DNA of 64,000 bases from Cypionkella psychrotolerans (GTDB lineage Bacteria; Pseudomonadota; Alphaproteobacteria; Rhodobacterales; Rhodobacteraceae). The translations under genes were made by a program, and so were the position numbers. Positions 9,321-18,105 of the stretch are shown piece by piece (the first letter of the stretch is position 1; each line of letters opens with the position of its first letter). A model generated the notes under the pieces. That model ran no database searches and was not told where the DNA came from. It was given only the letters and a program-made list of their open reading frames with translations. The stretch lies in the NCBI RefSeq assembly GCF_001294535.1, contig NZ_LGIC01000031.1:1-64000 (forward strand). Reading direction: 5' to 3'.

Positions 9321-12104
9321 ATGAAACGCGCCGTGGCCCCAGCGGCTGGCCCTGTGGCAGCACCCGATCTGTTGATCCCCGCCGCCGATCTGATCGACGG
9401 CGGGGCTTTGCTGGCCGCGATCCTCGCTGAGCTTCCCGCAGCGGATGCCCGCGCAGGTCGAGCCGTCGCCGTCCGCCATATGACCCTCGCGAAGAACCGC
9501 GCCAATGCGGCCCTAGAGGCTGCCTTCCTGCTGAACCCACTGAAAGCCCGCGCGCTTGTCTCGGCCCAGTCTCACCTCACCGATGTGCTGGTCACCACCG
9601 CTCTCATGATCGCTCGCGACCATCTGCACCGCGCACAATCGCCAACCACCGCCGAGCGCCTGACAGTTCTGGCGGTCGGCGGTTTTGGCCGCGCCGAGAT
9701 GGCCCCGCATTCCGACGTAGACCTGTTGTTCCTCACACCATGGAAAATCACCCCTTGGGCGGAATCGGTGATCGAATCCATGCTCTACATGCTGTGGGAT
9801 TTGAAACTCAAAGTCGGCCATTCCAGCCGCACCGTTCCCGATTGCATCCGCTTGGGTCGCGAAGACATCACCATCCGCACCGCGCTGCTGGAGCACCGCT
9901 TCATCGCAGGCGACGCCTCCCTCGCCGCCGAACTCAACGAACGCCTGTGGTCCGACCTGTTCCGCAATTCCGGCCCCGAATTCATCGAGGCCAAACTGGC
10001 GGAACGGGCTGAGCGGCACAAACGCCAAGGCGGCCAGCGCTATGTGCTGGAACCCAACGTCAAAGAGGCCAAGGGTGGCTTGCGCGATCTGCAAACGCTG
10101 TATTGGATCGGCAAATATCTGCTGCGTGTCTCCTCCTCGGCAGGCCTTGTCGCCGCTGGCCTGCTCAGCCGCGAGGAATACGACCAGTTTGAACGTGCCG
10201 AGAATTTTCTCTGGGCGGCGCGCTGCCATCTGCATTACATCACCCACCGCGCCGTCGATCAGCTGACCTTCGATGCACAAGTCGATGTCGCCACTCGCAT
10301 GGGCTACCACGACACCACAGGCCGCCGCGCCGTGGAATTGTTCATGCAAGACTACTTCCGCCACGCCACCCATGTCGGTGAACTGACGCGGATTTTCTTG
10401 ACCGAACTTGAAGCCCGTCACGCCAAGCCCGAGGCCCGCATCCTTGGCATGTTCAACCGCCGCAAGGTCAAGCCGCCCTATAAACTGGTGCAAAGCCGCA
10501 TTGACGTCGCTGACCCGGCGCAGTTCCTTGCGGATCCGTTGAACATGCTGCGGGTGTTTGAAGAAGCCCTGCGCTCGCGCTATTTGTTGCACCCCAACAT
10601 CATGCGGGTGATCGCAAGCCACCTCGACCTGATCGACGACACCCTGCGCGACACTCCCGAAGCCCAGCGCATCTTCCTCGATCTGATGCTGAAGCACGGC
10701 AACCCCGAACGCGCTTTGCGCCGGATGAACGAGTTGGGCGTACTCTCGGCCTTCATCCCCGAGTTTGAAAACATCGTCGCCATGATGCAATTCAACGTTT
10801 ACCACCACTACACGGTCGACGAGCACATCATCCAGACCATCTCTGTTCTGGCCCAGATCGAACGCGGCGAGCTGGTCGAAGACCTGCCGCTGTCGTCCTC
10901 GATCCTGAAGGCTGGTATCAACCGCCGGGTGATCTATGTGGCCTTGCTGCTGCACGACATCGGTAAAGGCCGCCCCGAAGACCATTCCATCATCGGCGCG
11001 CAAATGGCCCGCCGCATCGCGCCCCGTCTGGGGCTGGATCAGGAAGAAACCGAAACCGTCGAATGGCTGGTGCGCTATCACCTCTTGATGTCCGACATGG
11101 CGCAAAAGCGTGACATCGGCGATCCCCGCACCGTGCGCGATTTCGCCAAAGCGGTAAAAACCCGCAAACGCCTTGATCTGCTGACGGTGCTGACGGTCTG
11201 CGACATTCGCGGCGTCGGCCCCACCACATGGAACAACTGGAAGGCCATGTTGCTGCGCCAGCTCTACAGCCTCACCGCCGAAGCGCTACAAGGTGGCTTG
11301 GAAACCATCAACCGCGACAAGCGCGAGGATGAGGCGAAAGCTGCGCTGCGTCTGCGCCTGCACGACTGGCCCGAGTCCGAGATCACGACCGAGCAAGGCC
11401 GCCACTACGCGCCCTATTGGCAGGGCCTGCAAACCGACACGCAAGAGGTGTTCGCCCGCCTGCTGCGCGGCCTTGGCGATGATGAAATCCGTATTGATCT
11501 GCACCCCGAACCCGCCCGCGACGCCACCCGCGCCTGCTTTGCCTTGGGTGATCACCCCGGCATTTTCTCCCGCCTCGCCGGAGCCTTGGCACTCGTCGGC
11601 GCAAATGTGGTGGATGCGCGCACCTACACCTCGAAAGACGGTTACGCGACGCCAGTGTTCTGGATTCAAGACGCTGATGGTCGGCCCTATGACGTCGAAC
11701 GCCTGCCCCGCCTGCGCGGCATGATCGAAAAAACCCTGCGCGGCGAAGTGCTGCCGCGCGAAGCCCTCGCTGGCCGCGACAAGGTCAAAAAACGCGAACG
11801 CGAGTTCCGTTTCCCGACCCATATCACTTTTGATAACGAAGGCTCGGAGATCTACACCATCATCGAGGTCGACACCCGCGACCGCCCCGGCCTGCTCTAC
11901 GATCTGACCCGCACCCTAGCCGCCAACAACATCTACATCGCCTCCGCCGTGATCGCGACCTACGGCGCACAGGTGGTCGATAGCTTCTATGTCAAAGACA
12001 TGTTTGGCCTGAAACTGCACACCAAAAGCAAACAAGAAGCCCTCGACCGCAAACTCCGCCAAGCCATCACCGAAGGTGCCGAGCGGGCACAGAATTCCGC
12101 CTGA
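9321..12104 (+). CDS. glnD: [Protein-PII] uridylyltransferase / uridylyl-removing enzyme
   Basis: Senses glutamine and adds or removes UMP on PII proteins, controlling nitrogen assimilation. At 927 residues it has the full family architecture: nucleotidyltransferase domain with GGFGRAEMAPHSDVDLLFL (about 115-135), the GlnE-like helical segment, an HD phosphohydrolase domain with LLLHDIGKGRPEDHS near residue 545, and two C-terminal ACT domains (about 735-810 and 845-920; DHPGIFSRLAGALALVGANV and TRDRPGLLYDLTRTLAANN). The start has GGGAG six bases upstream. It follows lppC by 20 bases and probably shares its transcript. A hairpin repeat (12117-12171) lies just past the stop. Confidence 0.97.
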   Translation: MKRAVAPAAGPVAAPDLLIPAADLIDGGALLAAILAELPAADARAGRAVAVRHMTLAKNRANAALEAAFLLNPLKARALVSAQSHLTDVLVTTALMIARDHLHRAQSPTTAERLTVLAVGGFGRAEMAPHSDVDLLFLTPWKITPWAESVIESMLYMLWDLKLKVGHSSRTVPDCIRLGREDITIRTALLEHRFIAGDASLAAELNERLWSDLFRNSGPEFIEAKLAERAERHKRQGGQRYVLEPNVKEAKGGLRDLQTLYWIGKYLLRVSSSAGLVAAGLLSREEYDQFERAENFLWAARCHLHYITHRAVDQLTFDAQVDVATRMGYHDTTGRRAVELFMQDYFRHATHVGELTRIFLTELEARHAKPEARILGMFNRRKVKPPYKLVQSRIDVADPAQFLADPLNMLRVFEEALRSRYLLHPNIMRVIASHLDLIDDTLRDTPEAQRIFLDLMLKHGNPERALRRMNELGVLSAFIPEFENIVAMMQFNVYHHYTVDEHIIQTISVLAQIERGELVEDLPLSSSILKAGINRRVIYVALLLHDIGKGRPEDHSIIGAQMARRIAPRLGLDQEETETVEWLVRYHLLMSDMAQKRDIGDPRTVRDFAKAVKTRKRLDLLTVLTVCDIRGVGPTTWNNWKAMLLRQLYSLTAEALQGGLETINRDKREDEAKAALRLRLHDWPESEITTEQGRHYAPYWQGLQTDTQEVFARLLRGLGDDEIRIDLHPEPARDATRACFALGDHPGIFSRLAGALALVGANVVDARTYTSKDGYATPVFWIQDADGRPYDVERLPRLRGMIEKTLRGEVLPREALAGRDKVKKREREFRFPTHITFDNEGSEIYTIIEVDTRDRPGLLYDLTRTLAANNIYIASAVIATYGAQVVDSFYVKDMFGLKLHTKSKQEALDRKLRQAITEGAERAQNSA

Positions 12105-12116
12105 AAAAACCGCCAA

Positions 12117-12171
12117 CTTTCATCTTGGCTCAAATATCCCACGGGGGTCTGGGGGTGTGAAACCCCCAGCC
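12117..12171. repeat. Hairpin intergenic repeat, copy A
   Basis: Family consensus CATCTTGGCYCAAATATCCC followed by a GC-rich hairpin. In this copy the stem is CTGGGGGT/ACCCCCAG with loop GTGAA (12149-12169). It sits between the glnD stop and the convergent 12212-12688 gene. Other copies are at 13813, 25895, 32119 and 60531. It may end transcription on both strands, although no clean T run follows. Confidence 0.85.
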
Positions 12172-12211
12172 ACCGCGTCAGTCTCCCGACGATCACATGA
12201 CCGCAGCGCCC

Positions 12212-12688
12212 CTACTTCTTACCGTTCACCGACTCGACCGCCATGCTGGTCAGCTTGGCATTGGCCGCCTTCTCCATGTCCAGAATCTGCGACAAAAGAT
12301 CATGCGCCTCGGTATGGCCCAAAACCTTCGCCCATTCCCGCAGCGTGCCGTAGCGCGCGATCTCGTAATGCTCCACCGCTTGGGCTGCCCCAATCAGCAT
12401 CGCATCCAAGGCCGCCCCGCTGGCCTCAGCAATGATGCCTTCGGTCTCTTTGATCAGACCCTCAATCGCATCACATTTGACACCCTCGGCCTTCTCGCCA
12501 ATCACCGCGAACACCTGCTTCAGCAGAACGATCTGCTGTTTGGTTTCGTCCAAGTGATGCGTCACCGCCTTTTTCAGCTCAGCATTGCCCGCTGCAGCCG
12601 CGACTTTCGGCAACGCTTTGGTCAGCGCGGTTTCGGCATAATAGATGTCTTGCAGGGTGTGATGAAACGCTTCAGCCAGAGTTTTCAT
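12212..12688 (-). CDS. YciE/YciF-type (DUF892) ferritin-like stress protein
   Basis: 158 residues forming a predicted four-helix bundle of the DUF892 (YciF) family. It begins MKTLAEAFHHTLQDIYYAETALTKALPKVA, with the family's D-x-Y-x-A-E signature, and later shows VTHHLDETKQQIVLLKQVF and EHYEIARYGTLREWAKVLG. The E-x(n)-H and E-H-Y-E residues are typical iron ligands of ferritin-like bundles. YciF proteins are induced by general or osmotic stress; their chemistry is not settled. The ATG at 12688 has GGAGA five bases upstream and is better than the one at 12700. It lies beside YidB-, YeaQ- and Dps-like genes in a stress-related cluster. Confidence 0.88.
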   Translation of the reverse strand: MKTLAEAFHHTLQDIYYAETALTKALPKVAAAAGNAELKKAVTHHLDETKQQIVLLKQVFAVIGEKAEGVKCDAIEGLIKETEGIIAEASGAALDAMLIGAAQAVEHYEIARYGTLREWAKVLGHTEAHDLLSQILDMEKAANAKLTSMAVESVNGKK

Positions 12689-12748
12689 GATAGTCTCCAT
12701 CAGGTTGATTGAAGTGAATTGCGCAAATCCCGCGTCAATTCGGCAAAA

Positions 12749-12786
12749 GAAAACCGACCGCAGCAGCCAAGCTGCGTCCGGTTTTC
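12749..12786 (-). terminator. Rho-independent terminator of the YidB-like gene
   Basis: On the minus strand GAAAACCG pairs with CGGTTTTC as the outer stem and GCAGC-type inner arms (CGCAGC/GCTGCG) form the upper stem around an AGCCAA loop. The hairpin is followed by TTTTGCC. It sits 50 bases beyond the YidB-like stop, pointing to intrinsic termination of that gene before the downstream DUF892 gene. Confidence 0.75.
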
Positions 12787-12837
12787 TGTCGTCTCCCGCG
12801 CCGCAAAAGCGGTGCGCCCGTTCAACTAAGCCCGGTA

Positions 12838-13329
12838 TCAGATGTAGCGTTGCGCATCCTCTGGCGTCGGCAACCGCCCGTCTGGCGTCATGCCATGCAC
12901 CGCCTCGGGGATCACCCGCGACAACCGCTCCAGCAAGGTCTCGCGGCTCAGCCCGGTTTTCACCGCCAGTTCCGCCAGTGTATCCTCGCCCAAGGTCGCA
13001 GCCAGATCATGCCCCGCCACGGTCTTGTTCTCGCCGGAGGCTACCCAACTGTCGGCAGCCTCGGTGTGACCATTGCCACGGAATTGATCGACCAACCCGG
13101 CCAACCCGCCCGACAAAGCCCCGCCACCCGAAGATCCGGTGAAGAACGAGCCAATCTCCGACAAAACATTCGAGATCGACTGACTGTTGTGCGAATCCAA
13201 ACCGGTCGCAGGCCGATCACCCGAACCACCGGCCTTGCGCAGCAGATCGCTGATCTTGTCGCGATTCTGGTATCCCGCCACCGCCAGCAAAGCCAGCAGC
13301 GCCGTCATAGATGGTGAACCTCTACCCAT
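12838..13329 (-). CDS. YidB-like (DUF937) protein
   Basis: 163 residues of the YidB/DUF937 family. After a short hydrophobic start (SMTALLALLAVAGYQ) comes a Gly/Ser-rich linker (FFTGSSGGGALSGGLAGLVDQF) and a helical domain with GNGHTEAADSWVASGEN, AATLGEDTLAELAVKTGLSRETLLERLSRVIPEAV and a final TPDGRLPTPEDAQRY. These last segments are the signature of YidB-like proteins, which are conserved but of unknown function. GAGGAG lies ahead of the ATG, and an intrinsic terminator follows at 12749-12786. Neighbouring stress genes suggest an envelope or stress role, but nothing in the sequence shows one. Confidence 0.85.
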   Translation of the reverse strand: MGRGSPSMTALLALLAVAGYQNRDKISDLLRKAGGSGDRPATGLDSHNSQSISNVLSEIGSFFTGSSGGGALSGGLAGLVDQFRGNGHTEAADSWVASGENKTVAGHDLAATLGEDTLAELAVKTGLSRETLLERLSRVIPEAVHGMTPDGRLPTPEDAQRYI

Positions 13330-13367
13330 GGTACTTCTCCTCAGTATATTTGCAAAGCGCGCGGCCT

Positions 13368-13619
13368 TCAGGTCCGACGCGACGCATAGCCCCAGATCAA
13401 CAGCACGATCACCGCGCCCACAACCGCCCCGATGAGGCCCGCGCCCTCATACGGCGCATACCAGCCCATCGCTTGCCCCAGATAGGTCGCGACAAAAGCG
13501 CCGATGATGCCCAGAATGGTGGTCAGGATGAAACCCGAAGGCTCATTGCTGCCCGGCGTTACAAACTTCGCCACCACACCCGCGACGAAACCAATCAGAA
13601 TTGTCCAGATGATGCCCAT
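13368..13619 (-). CDS. GlsB/YeaQ/YmgE-family small membrane protein
   Basis: 83 residues, almost entirely hydrophobic, with three predicted membrane helices: IIWTILIGFVAGVVAKFV, FILTTILGIIGAFVATYLG and LIGAVVGAVIVLLIWGYA. Gly-rich helices with a short polar linker (TPGSNEPSG) are typical of this transglycosylase-associated family, often raised in stationary phase or stress. The frame extends to 13802, but the first 61 residues are polar and unlike any family member, so the ATG at 13619, preceded by GGGGA, is taken as the start. It belongs to the same cluster as the YidB-, YciF- and Dps-like genes. Its function is unknown. Confidence 0.85.
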   Translation of the reverse strand: MGIIWTILIGFVAGVVAKFVTPGSNEPSGFILTTILGIIGAFVATYLGQAMGWYAPYEGAGLIGAVVGAVIVLLIWGYASRRT

Positions 13620-13812
13620 TTGATTCCCCACGTTGCTGCGACGGCAGTGGTTACGGCTGCCAAGATGCAAACGACCAAGGCTGCAATCCGTTCCATTTCC
13701 GGCGCGAAAATGTTTCACCACCGCGCATATTGGCGGTGCCACATTGCGCGGACTTGGCCCCGGCTCACGGGAATGCCCGCCGTGAAAGGCCACGGCCATC
13801 ATTCCTTCGATC

Positions 13813-13866
13813 TTTCACATTGGCTCAAATATCCCGCAGGGGTCTGGGGGTGCGAAACCCCCAGCC
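13813..13866. repeat. Hairpin intergenic repeat, copy B
   Basis: Reads CACATTGGCTCAAATATCCC, then the hairpin CTGGGGGT-GCGAA-ACCCCCAG. The loop is GCGAA where copies A and C have GTGAA. It lies downstream of the Dps-like gene (minus strand), about 33 bases from its stop. Confidence 0.85.
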
Positions 13867-13898
13867 GCCAGCCCAGCAACACGCCGCCGTCAAGCCCG

Positions 13899-14393
13899 CT
13901 ACTTCGCCGTAGCCCGCAACATCCAAGCCGCCTGCTCGTGAAACGCCGACCGCCGCGTTACCAGATCAGCCGTGACCGGATCGCTGTTTTCCTCGGCAAG
14001 CTTGAACAACGCATGGAACCCGACTGCTACCGCCGCGTGATCCTGCGCCAGATCATCCACCATTTCCAAAGTCGAGGGCAGCGCCTCCAGATCCTTGATC
14101 CCAGACACCTTCATCACCTCGGCAAACGAGAACGGGGCCAACTGGCCCAAAGCCCGGATGCGCTCGGCCAAATCATCAGCGGCGGGGAACATTTCTTTAT
14201 ACTGTTCATCGGTCAGATGATGGATCGAGTAGAACAACGGCCCCTCGACATTCCAATGATAGGCGTGGGTCTTGAAGATCAAACGATAGGTATCCGCCAC
14301 CGCCTTGGTCAACGCCGCCGCCAACGCCTTGGTGTCCTTCACCCCGGTCTGAACCCGCTCGGCCTTCGGCACAACTTTCATTTGCTCGGTCAT
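13899..14393 (-). CDS. dps: Dps-family DNA-protection / mini-ferritin protein
   Basis: 164 residues. Mini-ferritins oxidise and store iron with hydrogen peroxide as oxidant and shield DNA in stress. The ferroxidase signature is present: FKTHAYHWNVEGPLFYSIHHLTDEQYKEMFPAADDLAERIRALG supplies the His, Asp and Glu ligands of the intersubunit site, and the helical length fits a dodecamer subunit. The C-terminal helix SAFHEQAAWMLRATAK is typical. The ATG at 14393 follows AGGAGAGG; the frame to 14504 adds 37 unrelated residues. An inverted repeat GCGTGA-tg-TCACGC (14493-14506) lies about 100 bases upstream. It closes the stress cluster and has repeat copy B after it. Confidence 0.92.
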   Translation of the reverse strand: MTEQMKVVPKAERVQTGVKDTKALAAALTKAVADTYRLIFKTHAYHWNVEGPLFYSIHHLTDEQYKEMFPAADDLAERIRALGQLAPFSFAEVMKVSGIKDLEALPSTLEMVDDLAQDHAAVAVGFHALFKLAEENSDPVTADLVTRRSAFHEQAAWMLRATAK

Positions 14394-14696
14394 CTGGTGT
14401 CCTCTCCTGATCTGGCAGCGCAAGCTGCATGAGCGTCGCGAAACCAACGCCCACTCCGCCCGATGGTTCCCCGCCGCCATCCGCCGTAGGGGGCGTGATG
14501 TCACGCGCCAAACCTTCGCCCCAGCTCAGACCCTTAACAACGCCTTAACACCCCTCCCATAACCCTTTGAAATCTCACACCCCACCCCATTGCCCACACG
14601 CGGACACATCTGCGTGCCCGCCTCCAGCCAACGCAATTTCCCATTTCACCCCGCAGCCTTTCCCCTGTAAGCCTTGCCCAAATCAAAGGGCCGCCC
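14394..14696. other. Divergent intergenic region between dps and murJ
   Basis: About 300 bases without a gene. The only structure seen is the inverted repeat GCGTGA-tg-TCACGC at 14493-14506, which may be an operator for dps. The part near murJ is C-rich and ends with AAGGG ahead of the murJ ATG. The short frames here have no coding features. Confidence 0.5.
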
Positions 14697-16235
14697 ATGA
14701 AACCGATCAGCCTCCTGCGCTCCATCCTCACCGTCGGCGGCTGGACCCTGCTGTCCCGAGGCGCCGGTTTCGCCCGCGACATGATGATGGCTGCCTATCT
14801 CGGTGCCGGCCCCATCGCCGACGCCTTCAACGTCGCCTTCAGCTTGCCCAACATGTTCCGCCGCTTCTTCGCCGAGGGTGCCTTCAACATGGCCTTCGTG
14901 CCGATGTTCGCCAAAAAGCTGGAGGGTGGCGAAGATGCCAACGGCTTCGCCCGCGACGCCTTCAACGGCCTTGCCGCGATCCTGATCATCTTCTCGATCA
15001 TCGGCACCTTCGCGATGCCATGGCTGGTCTGGGCGATGGCCTCGGGTTTCGCAGGCGACGCCCGGTTCGATCTCGCCGTCCTCTACGGCCAGATCGGCTT
15101 CAACTACATCCTGTTCATCAGCCTCGTGGCATTGCTGTCCGGCGTGCTGAACGCCTACGGCCATTTCACCGAGGCGGGCTTCGTCCCCGTGCTGATGAAC
15201 CTGATCTTCATCGCGATGATGTTCCTCGCCGCCAAACTCGGCTGGGACATCGGCCTGACCCTCGCTTGGGCCGTCCCGATCACCGGCGTCGCTCAACTCG
15301 CCTTCACTTGGTATTCCGCCGCCAAACTCGGCCTCAGCTTCTCCCCCCGCTGGCCGAAAATCACGCCCGAACTGAAGCGCCTCGCCATCATCGCAGGCCC
15401 AGCGATCCTGTCAGGCGGAGTCGTTCAGATCAACATGCTGGTAGGCCGCCAAGTCGCCTCCTACACCGAGGGCGCAGTCAGCTGGCTGGTCTACGCCGAC
15501 CGCCTCTATCAACTCCCACTCGGCGTGGTAGCCATCGCCATCGGCACCGTCCTCTTGCCAGACCTCTCCCGCCGCCTCCGCGCAGGCGACGAAGCCGGAG
15601 GCCGCGAAAGCTTCAACCGCGGCACCGAACTTGCCCTCGCGCTGACCTTCCCCTGCGCCGTCGCTTTGATGGTGATCGCCCTGCCGCTCACCCAAGTGCT
15701 CTACCAACGCGGCGCTTTCACCGCCGACGACACCGCCGCCACCGCCCTTGTGCTGGCGATCTACGGCGCCGGTCTGCCCGCCTTCGTGCTGCACAAAGTC
15801 TACCAGCCGCTCTACTACGCCCGCGAAGACAGCCGCAGCCCGTTCCGCTTCGCCATCGTCTCGATGATCATCAACGCCGTGATCGCCATAGGCCTGACGC
15901 ACTACATCGGCTTCGCCGCAGCCGCCCTCGCCACCACCCTCGCAGGCTGGATGATGGCCGCCCAACTCTGGCTCGGCACCAAACGCATGGGCGACGCCGC
16001 CCGCTTTGACACCCGCTTCCGCAGCCGCGCCCCCCGCATCATCATCGCTGCCATCGCGATGGGAGCAGCCCTCTACGGCGCACAGATCGCCCTCGGCGAT
16101 ATGCTCGCAAGCCACGGCTGGCGCTACGCTGGCCTAGCCCTACTGATCGCGGTCGGCATGGTCAGCTACTACGCCGCTGGCACCGCCATCGGTGCGTTCA
16201 AACTCTCCGACTTCCGCAAACTGCGCCGGCGCTAA
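14697..16235 (+). CDS. murJ: Lipid II flippase MurJ
   Basis: 512-residue polytopic inner-membrane protein of the MOP superfamily with about 14 hydrophobic segments. It flips lipid-linked peptidoglycan precursor to the periplasm. The N-terminus LRSILTVGGWTLLSRGAGFARDMMMAAYLGAGPIADAF and SLPNMFRRFFAEGAFNMAFVPMF is the MurJ signature, with conserved arginines of the central cavity. The segment ASYTEGAVSWLVYADRLYQLPLGVVAIAIGTVLLPDLSR is also diagnostic. It is convergent with the rhomboid-like gene and overlaps it by 4 bases at the stops. It could in principle also serve the polysaccharide locus, but nothing suggests that. Confidence 0.96.
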   Translation: MKPISLLRSILTVGGWTLLSRGAGFARDMMMAAYLGAGPIADAFNVAFSLPNMFRRFFAEGAFNMAFVPMFAKKLEGGEDANGFARDAFNGLAAILIIFSIIGTFAMPWLVWAMASGFAGDARFDLAVLYGQIGFNYILFISLVALLSGVLNAYGHFTEAGFVPVLMNLIFIAMMFLAAKLGWDIGLTLAWAVPITGVAQLAFTWYSAAKLGLSFSPRWPKITPELKRLAIIAGPAILSGGVVQINMLVGRQVASYTEGAVSWLVYADRLYQLPLGVVAIAIGTVLLPDLSRRLRAGDEAGGRESFNRGTELALALTFPCAVALMVIALPLTQVLYQRGAFTADDTAATALVLAIYGAGLPAFVLHKVYQPLYYAREDSRSPFRFAIVSMIINAVIAIGLTHYIGFAAAALATTLAGWMMAAQLWLGTKRMGDAARFDTRFRSRAPRIIIAAIAMGAALYGAQIALGDMLASHGWRYAGLALLIAVGMVSYYAAGTAIGAFKLSDFRKLRRR

Positions 16236-16963
16236 CGCCCCCTGATCCGTTCGCGCACCCGCACAAACCCACCGGGGCTGACCACAAACGACAGCAAGAA
16301 CCCTGCCGCAAAGCCGGGCAAATCCGCGACCCACGACCAATCATGCCCAACCTCGCCCATGCTCGGCATCAGCATCGGCAGCAGCGTGTAAAACGCTCCG
16401 AAAATCGCCTGAAACACCATCAGCGCGCCAATCAGACTGAACGCCCGCAACTGGTTCACCCCAGTGCCCGCCAGCTTCACCCAGATCAGAAACGAGAACG
16501 CCCCAATCAGACCATAGACCCCCGGAAACGCGCCAAACAACGGTTGGTTCGGCACCGCATAGGCATAAACCAACGCCCCCACCGCGCCCGACCCCAGAAA
16601 CACCACTCCCACCGCCCAGCCTTTGAACACCTCGCCGACGAACTTACCCAAAGCCATCGTCATCGCGATGCCAAACAGCGCCTGCGTCGCCGAGCCGTGG
16701 ATGAACGCAAAACTCAAAAACCGCCGCAGCAACGGCATATCCACCGCCCCCGCCGCCCAATTCTGCCGCCAATACTCGGGGAACACCCCGTAGCCCTCGA
16801 TTGCAGCTATCCGCCAGCCCACCGCCTGCGGACCCCCAATCACCCCGGCATCCGCCAGCGAAAACGCGATCTCCAACGCGATCATCGGCAGCGCCAGCAA
16901 CCACACCACCCCTGGCAGCGGATTGATCGGCGCAATCTGGTCAGCTCTCACATCGTCCTGCAT
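16232..16963 (-). CDS. Rhomboid-fold membrane protein lacking the protease catalytic residues
   Basis: 243 residues with six or seven membrane helices in the rhomboid pattern. The L1-TM2 region (SFAFIHGSATQALFGIAMTMALG) and TM4 region (GAFPGVYGLIGAF) align with rhomboid family proteins. However, the serine motif GxSG appears as G-A-F-P-G, the TM2 His/Asn positions are Gln and Gly, and the TM6 His appears as Asp in VADLPGFAAG. So it looks catalytically dead, like iRhom or derlin pseudoproteases. The ATG at 16963 follows GGAAGGGA; an upstream ATG at 17050 adds unconserved sequence overlapping trpS. It probably acts as a membrane chaperone or scaffold, if expressed. Confidence 0.82.
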   Translation of the reverse strand: MQDDVRADQIAPINPLPGVVWLLALPMIALEIAFSLADAGVIGGPQAVGWRIAAIEGYGVFPEYWRQNWAAGAVDMPLLRRFLSFAFIHGSATQALFGIAMTMALGKFVGEVFKGWAVGVVFLGSGAVGALVYAYAVPNQPLFGAFPGVYGLIGAFSFLIWVKLAGTGVNQLRAFSLIGALMVFQAIFGAFYTLLPMLMPSMGEVGHDWSWVADLPGFAAGFLLSFVVSPGGFVRVRERIRGR

Positions 16964-17048
16964 CGCATTCCCTTCCGGCACCACTGATTGACGCCCCCGC
17001 CCCGCAGCGTTAAGCCCAAAGCGCAGCTTTTTCCAGATGGAGTATCCC

Positions 17049-18092
17049 ATGTCCGAGCCGGTCCAAACGCCTCAGACTTTCCCCACCCGCATCTTCTCGG
17101 GCATCCAGCCCTCCGGCGGATTGACCCTTGGCAATTACCTCGGAGCCCTGAAACGCTTCGTGCAAAAGCAGGATGAGGGCATCGAGACGATCTATTGCCT
17201 TGTCGATATGCACGCGATCACCACCTGGCAAGATCCGGCGAAACTGCGCCAACAAACCCGCGAAGCCGCCGCTGGCTTTATCGCGGCTGGCATTGATCCA
17301 GCGCGTTCGATCCTGTTCAACCAAAGCCAAGTCACCGCCCATGCCGAGCTTGGCTGGATCTTCAACTGCGTCGCCCGCATGGGCTGGATGAGCCGGATGA
17401 CCCAGTTCAAGGACAAAGCCGGCAAGAATTCCGAGAACGTCTCGCTTGGCCTTTACGCCTACCCCGCCCTGATGGCCGCCGATATTCTGGCCTACAAGGC
17501 CACGCATGTCCCGGTGGGCGAGGACCAGAAGCAGCATATCGAACTGACCCGCGACATCGCGCTGAAGTTCAACAATGACTATAAGGTGAATTTCTTCCCG
17601 ATCACCGAACCGGTGATCGAAGGCGCTGCGACCCGCGTGATGTCCCTGCGCGATGGTACGAAAAAGATGTCAAAATCAGACCCTTCCGATCAATCCCGCA
17701 TCAATCTCACGGATGACGCCGACACTATCGCCAAGAAGTTCCGCAAAGCCAAAACCGATGCCGAACCCTTGCCCAGCGATCTTGAGGGCTTGTCCGGTCG
17801 CCCCGACGCCCGCAACCTGATCAACGTCTACGCGGCCTTGGCCGATATGACCCCCGAAGCCGTGATCACCGAATACGCAGGCGCACAATTCGGCACCTTC
17901 AAGCCCGCACTGGCTGATCTGGCAGTGGCGAAACTCTCACCGATCACCACCAAAATGAGCCATCTGATGCAAGACCCCGCCGAGATCGACCGCATCTTGG
18001 GCGAAGGTGCCACCCGCGCCAATGCCATAGCGCGGCCCATTGTCGATCAGGTCTACGACATCATCGGCATGATCCGGTCGCGTCAAATCTGA
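17049..18092 (+). CDS. trpS: Tryptophanyl-tRNA synthetase
   Basis: 347-residue class I aminoacyl-tRNA synthetase that charges tRNA-Trp. It shows the nucleotide-binding [13 protein letters not shown] (HIGH-equivalent) near residue 20, [43 protein letters not shown] and the KMSKS loop [10 protein letters not shown] near residue 200. The second ATG (17049) is chosen because GGAG lies six bases ahead; the ATG at 17037 overlaps that site. The gene diverges from the rhomboid-like gene and is followed 13 bases later by a hypothetical membrane-associated protein. Confidence 0.97.
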   Translation: MSEPVQTPQTFPTRIFSGIQPSGGLTLGNYLGALKRFVQKQDEGIETIYCLVDMHAITTWQDPAKLRQQTREAAAGFIAAGIDPARSILFNQSQVTAHAELGWIFNCVARMGWMSRMTQFKDKAGKNSENVSLGLYAYPALMAADILAYKATHVPVGEDQKQHIELTRDIALKFNNDYKVNFFPITEPVIEGAATRVMSLRDGTKKMSKSDPSDQSRINLTDDADTIAKKFRKAKTDAEPLPSDLEGLSGRPDARNLINVYAALADMTPEAVITEYAGAQFGTFKPALADLAVAKLSPITTKMSHLMQDPAEIDRILGEGATRANAIARPIVDQVYDIIGMIRSRQI

Positions 18093-18105
18093 TGGCGCAA
18101 GCCTG

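Noticed and set aside
9513-11105. Long reading frame antisense to glnD
   Set aside because: It mirrors glnD codons, has no domain, and GC-rich codon bias produces long antisense frames here; glnD has full motif support.
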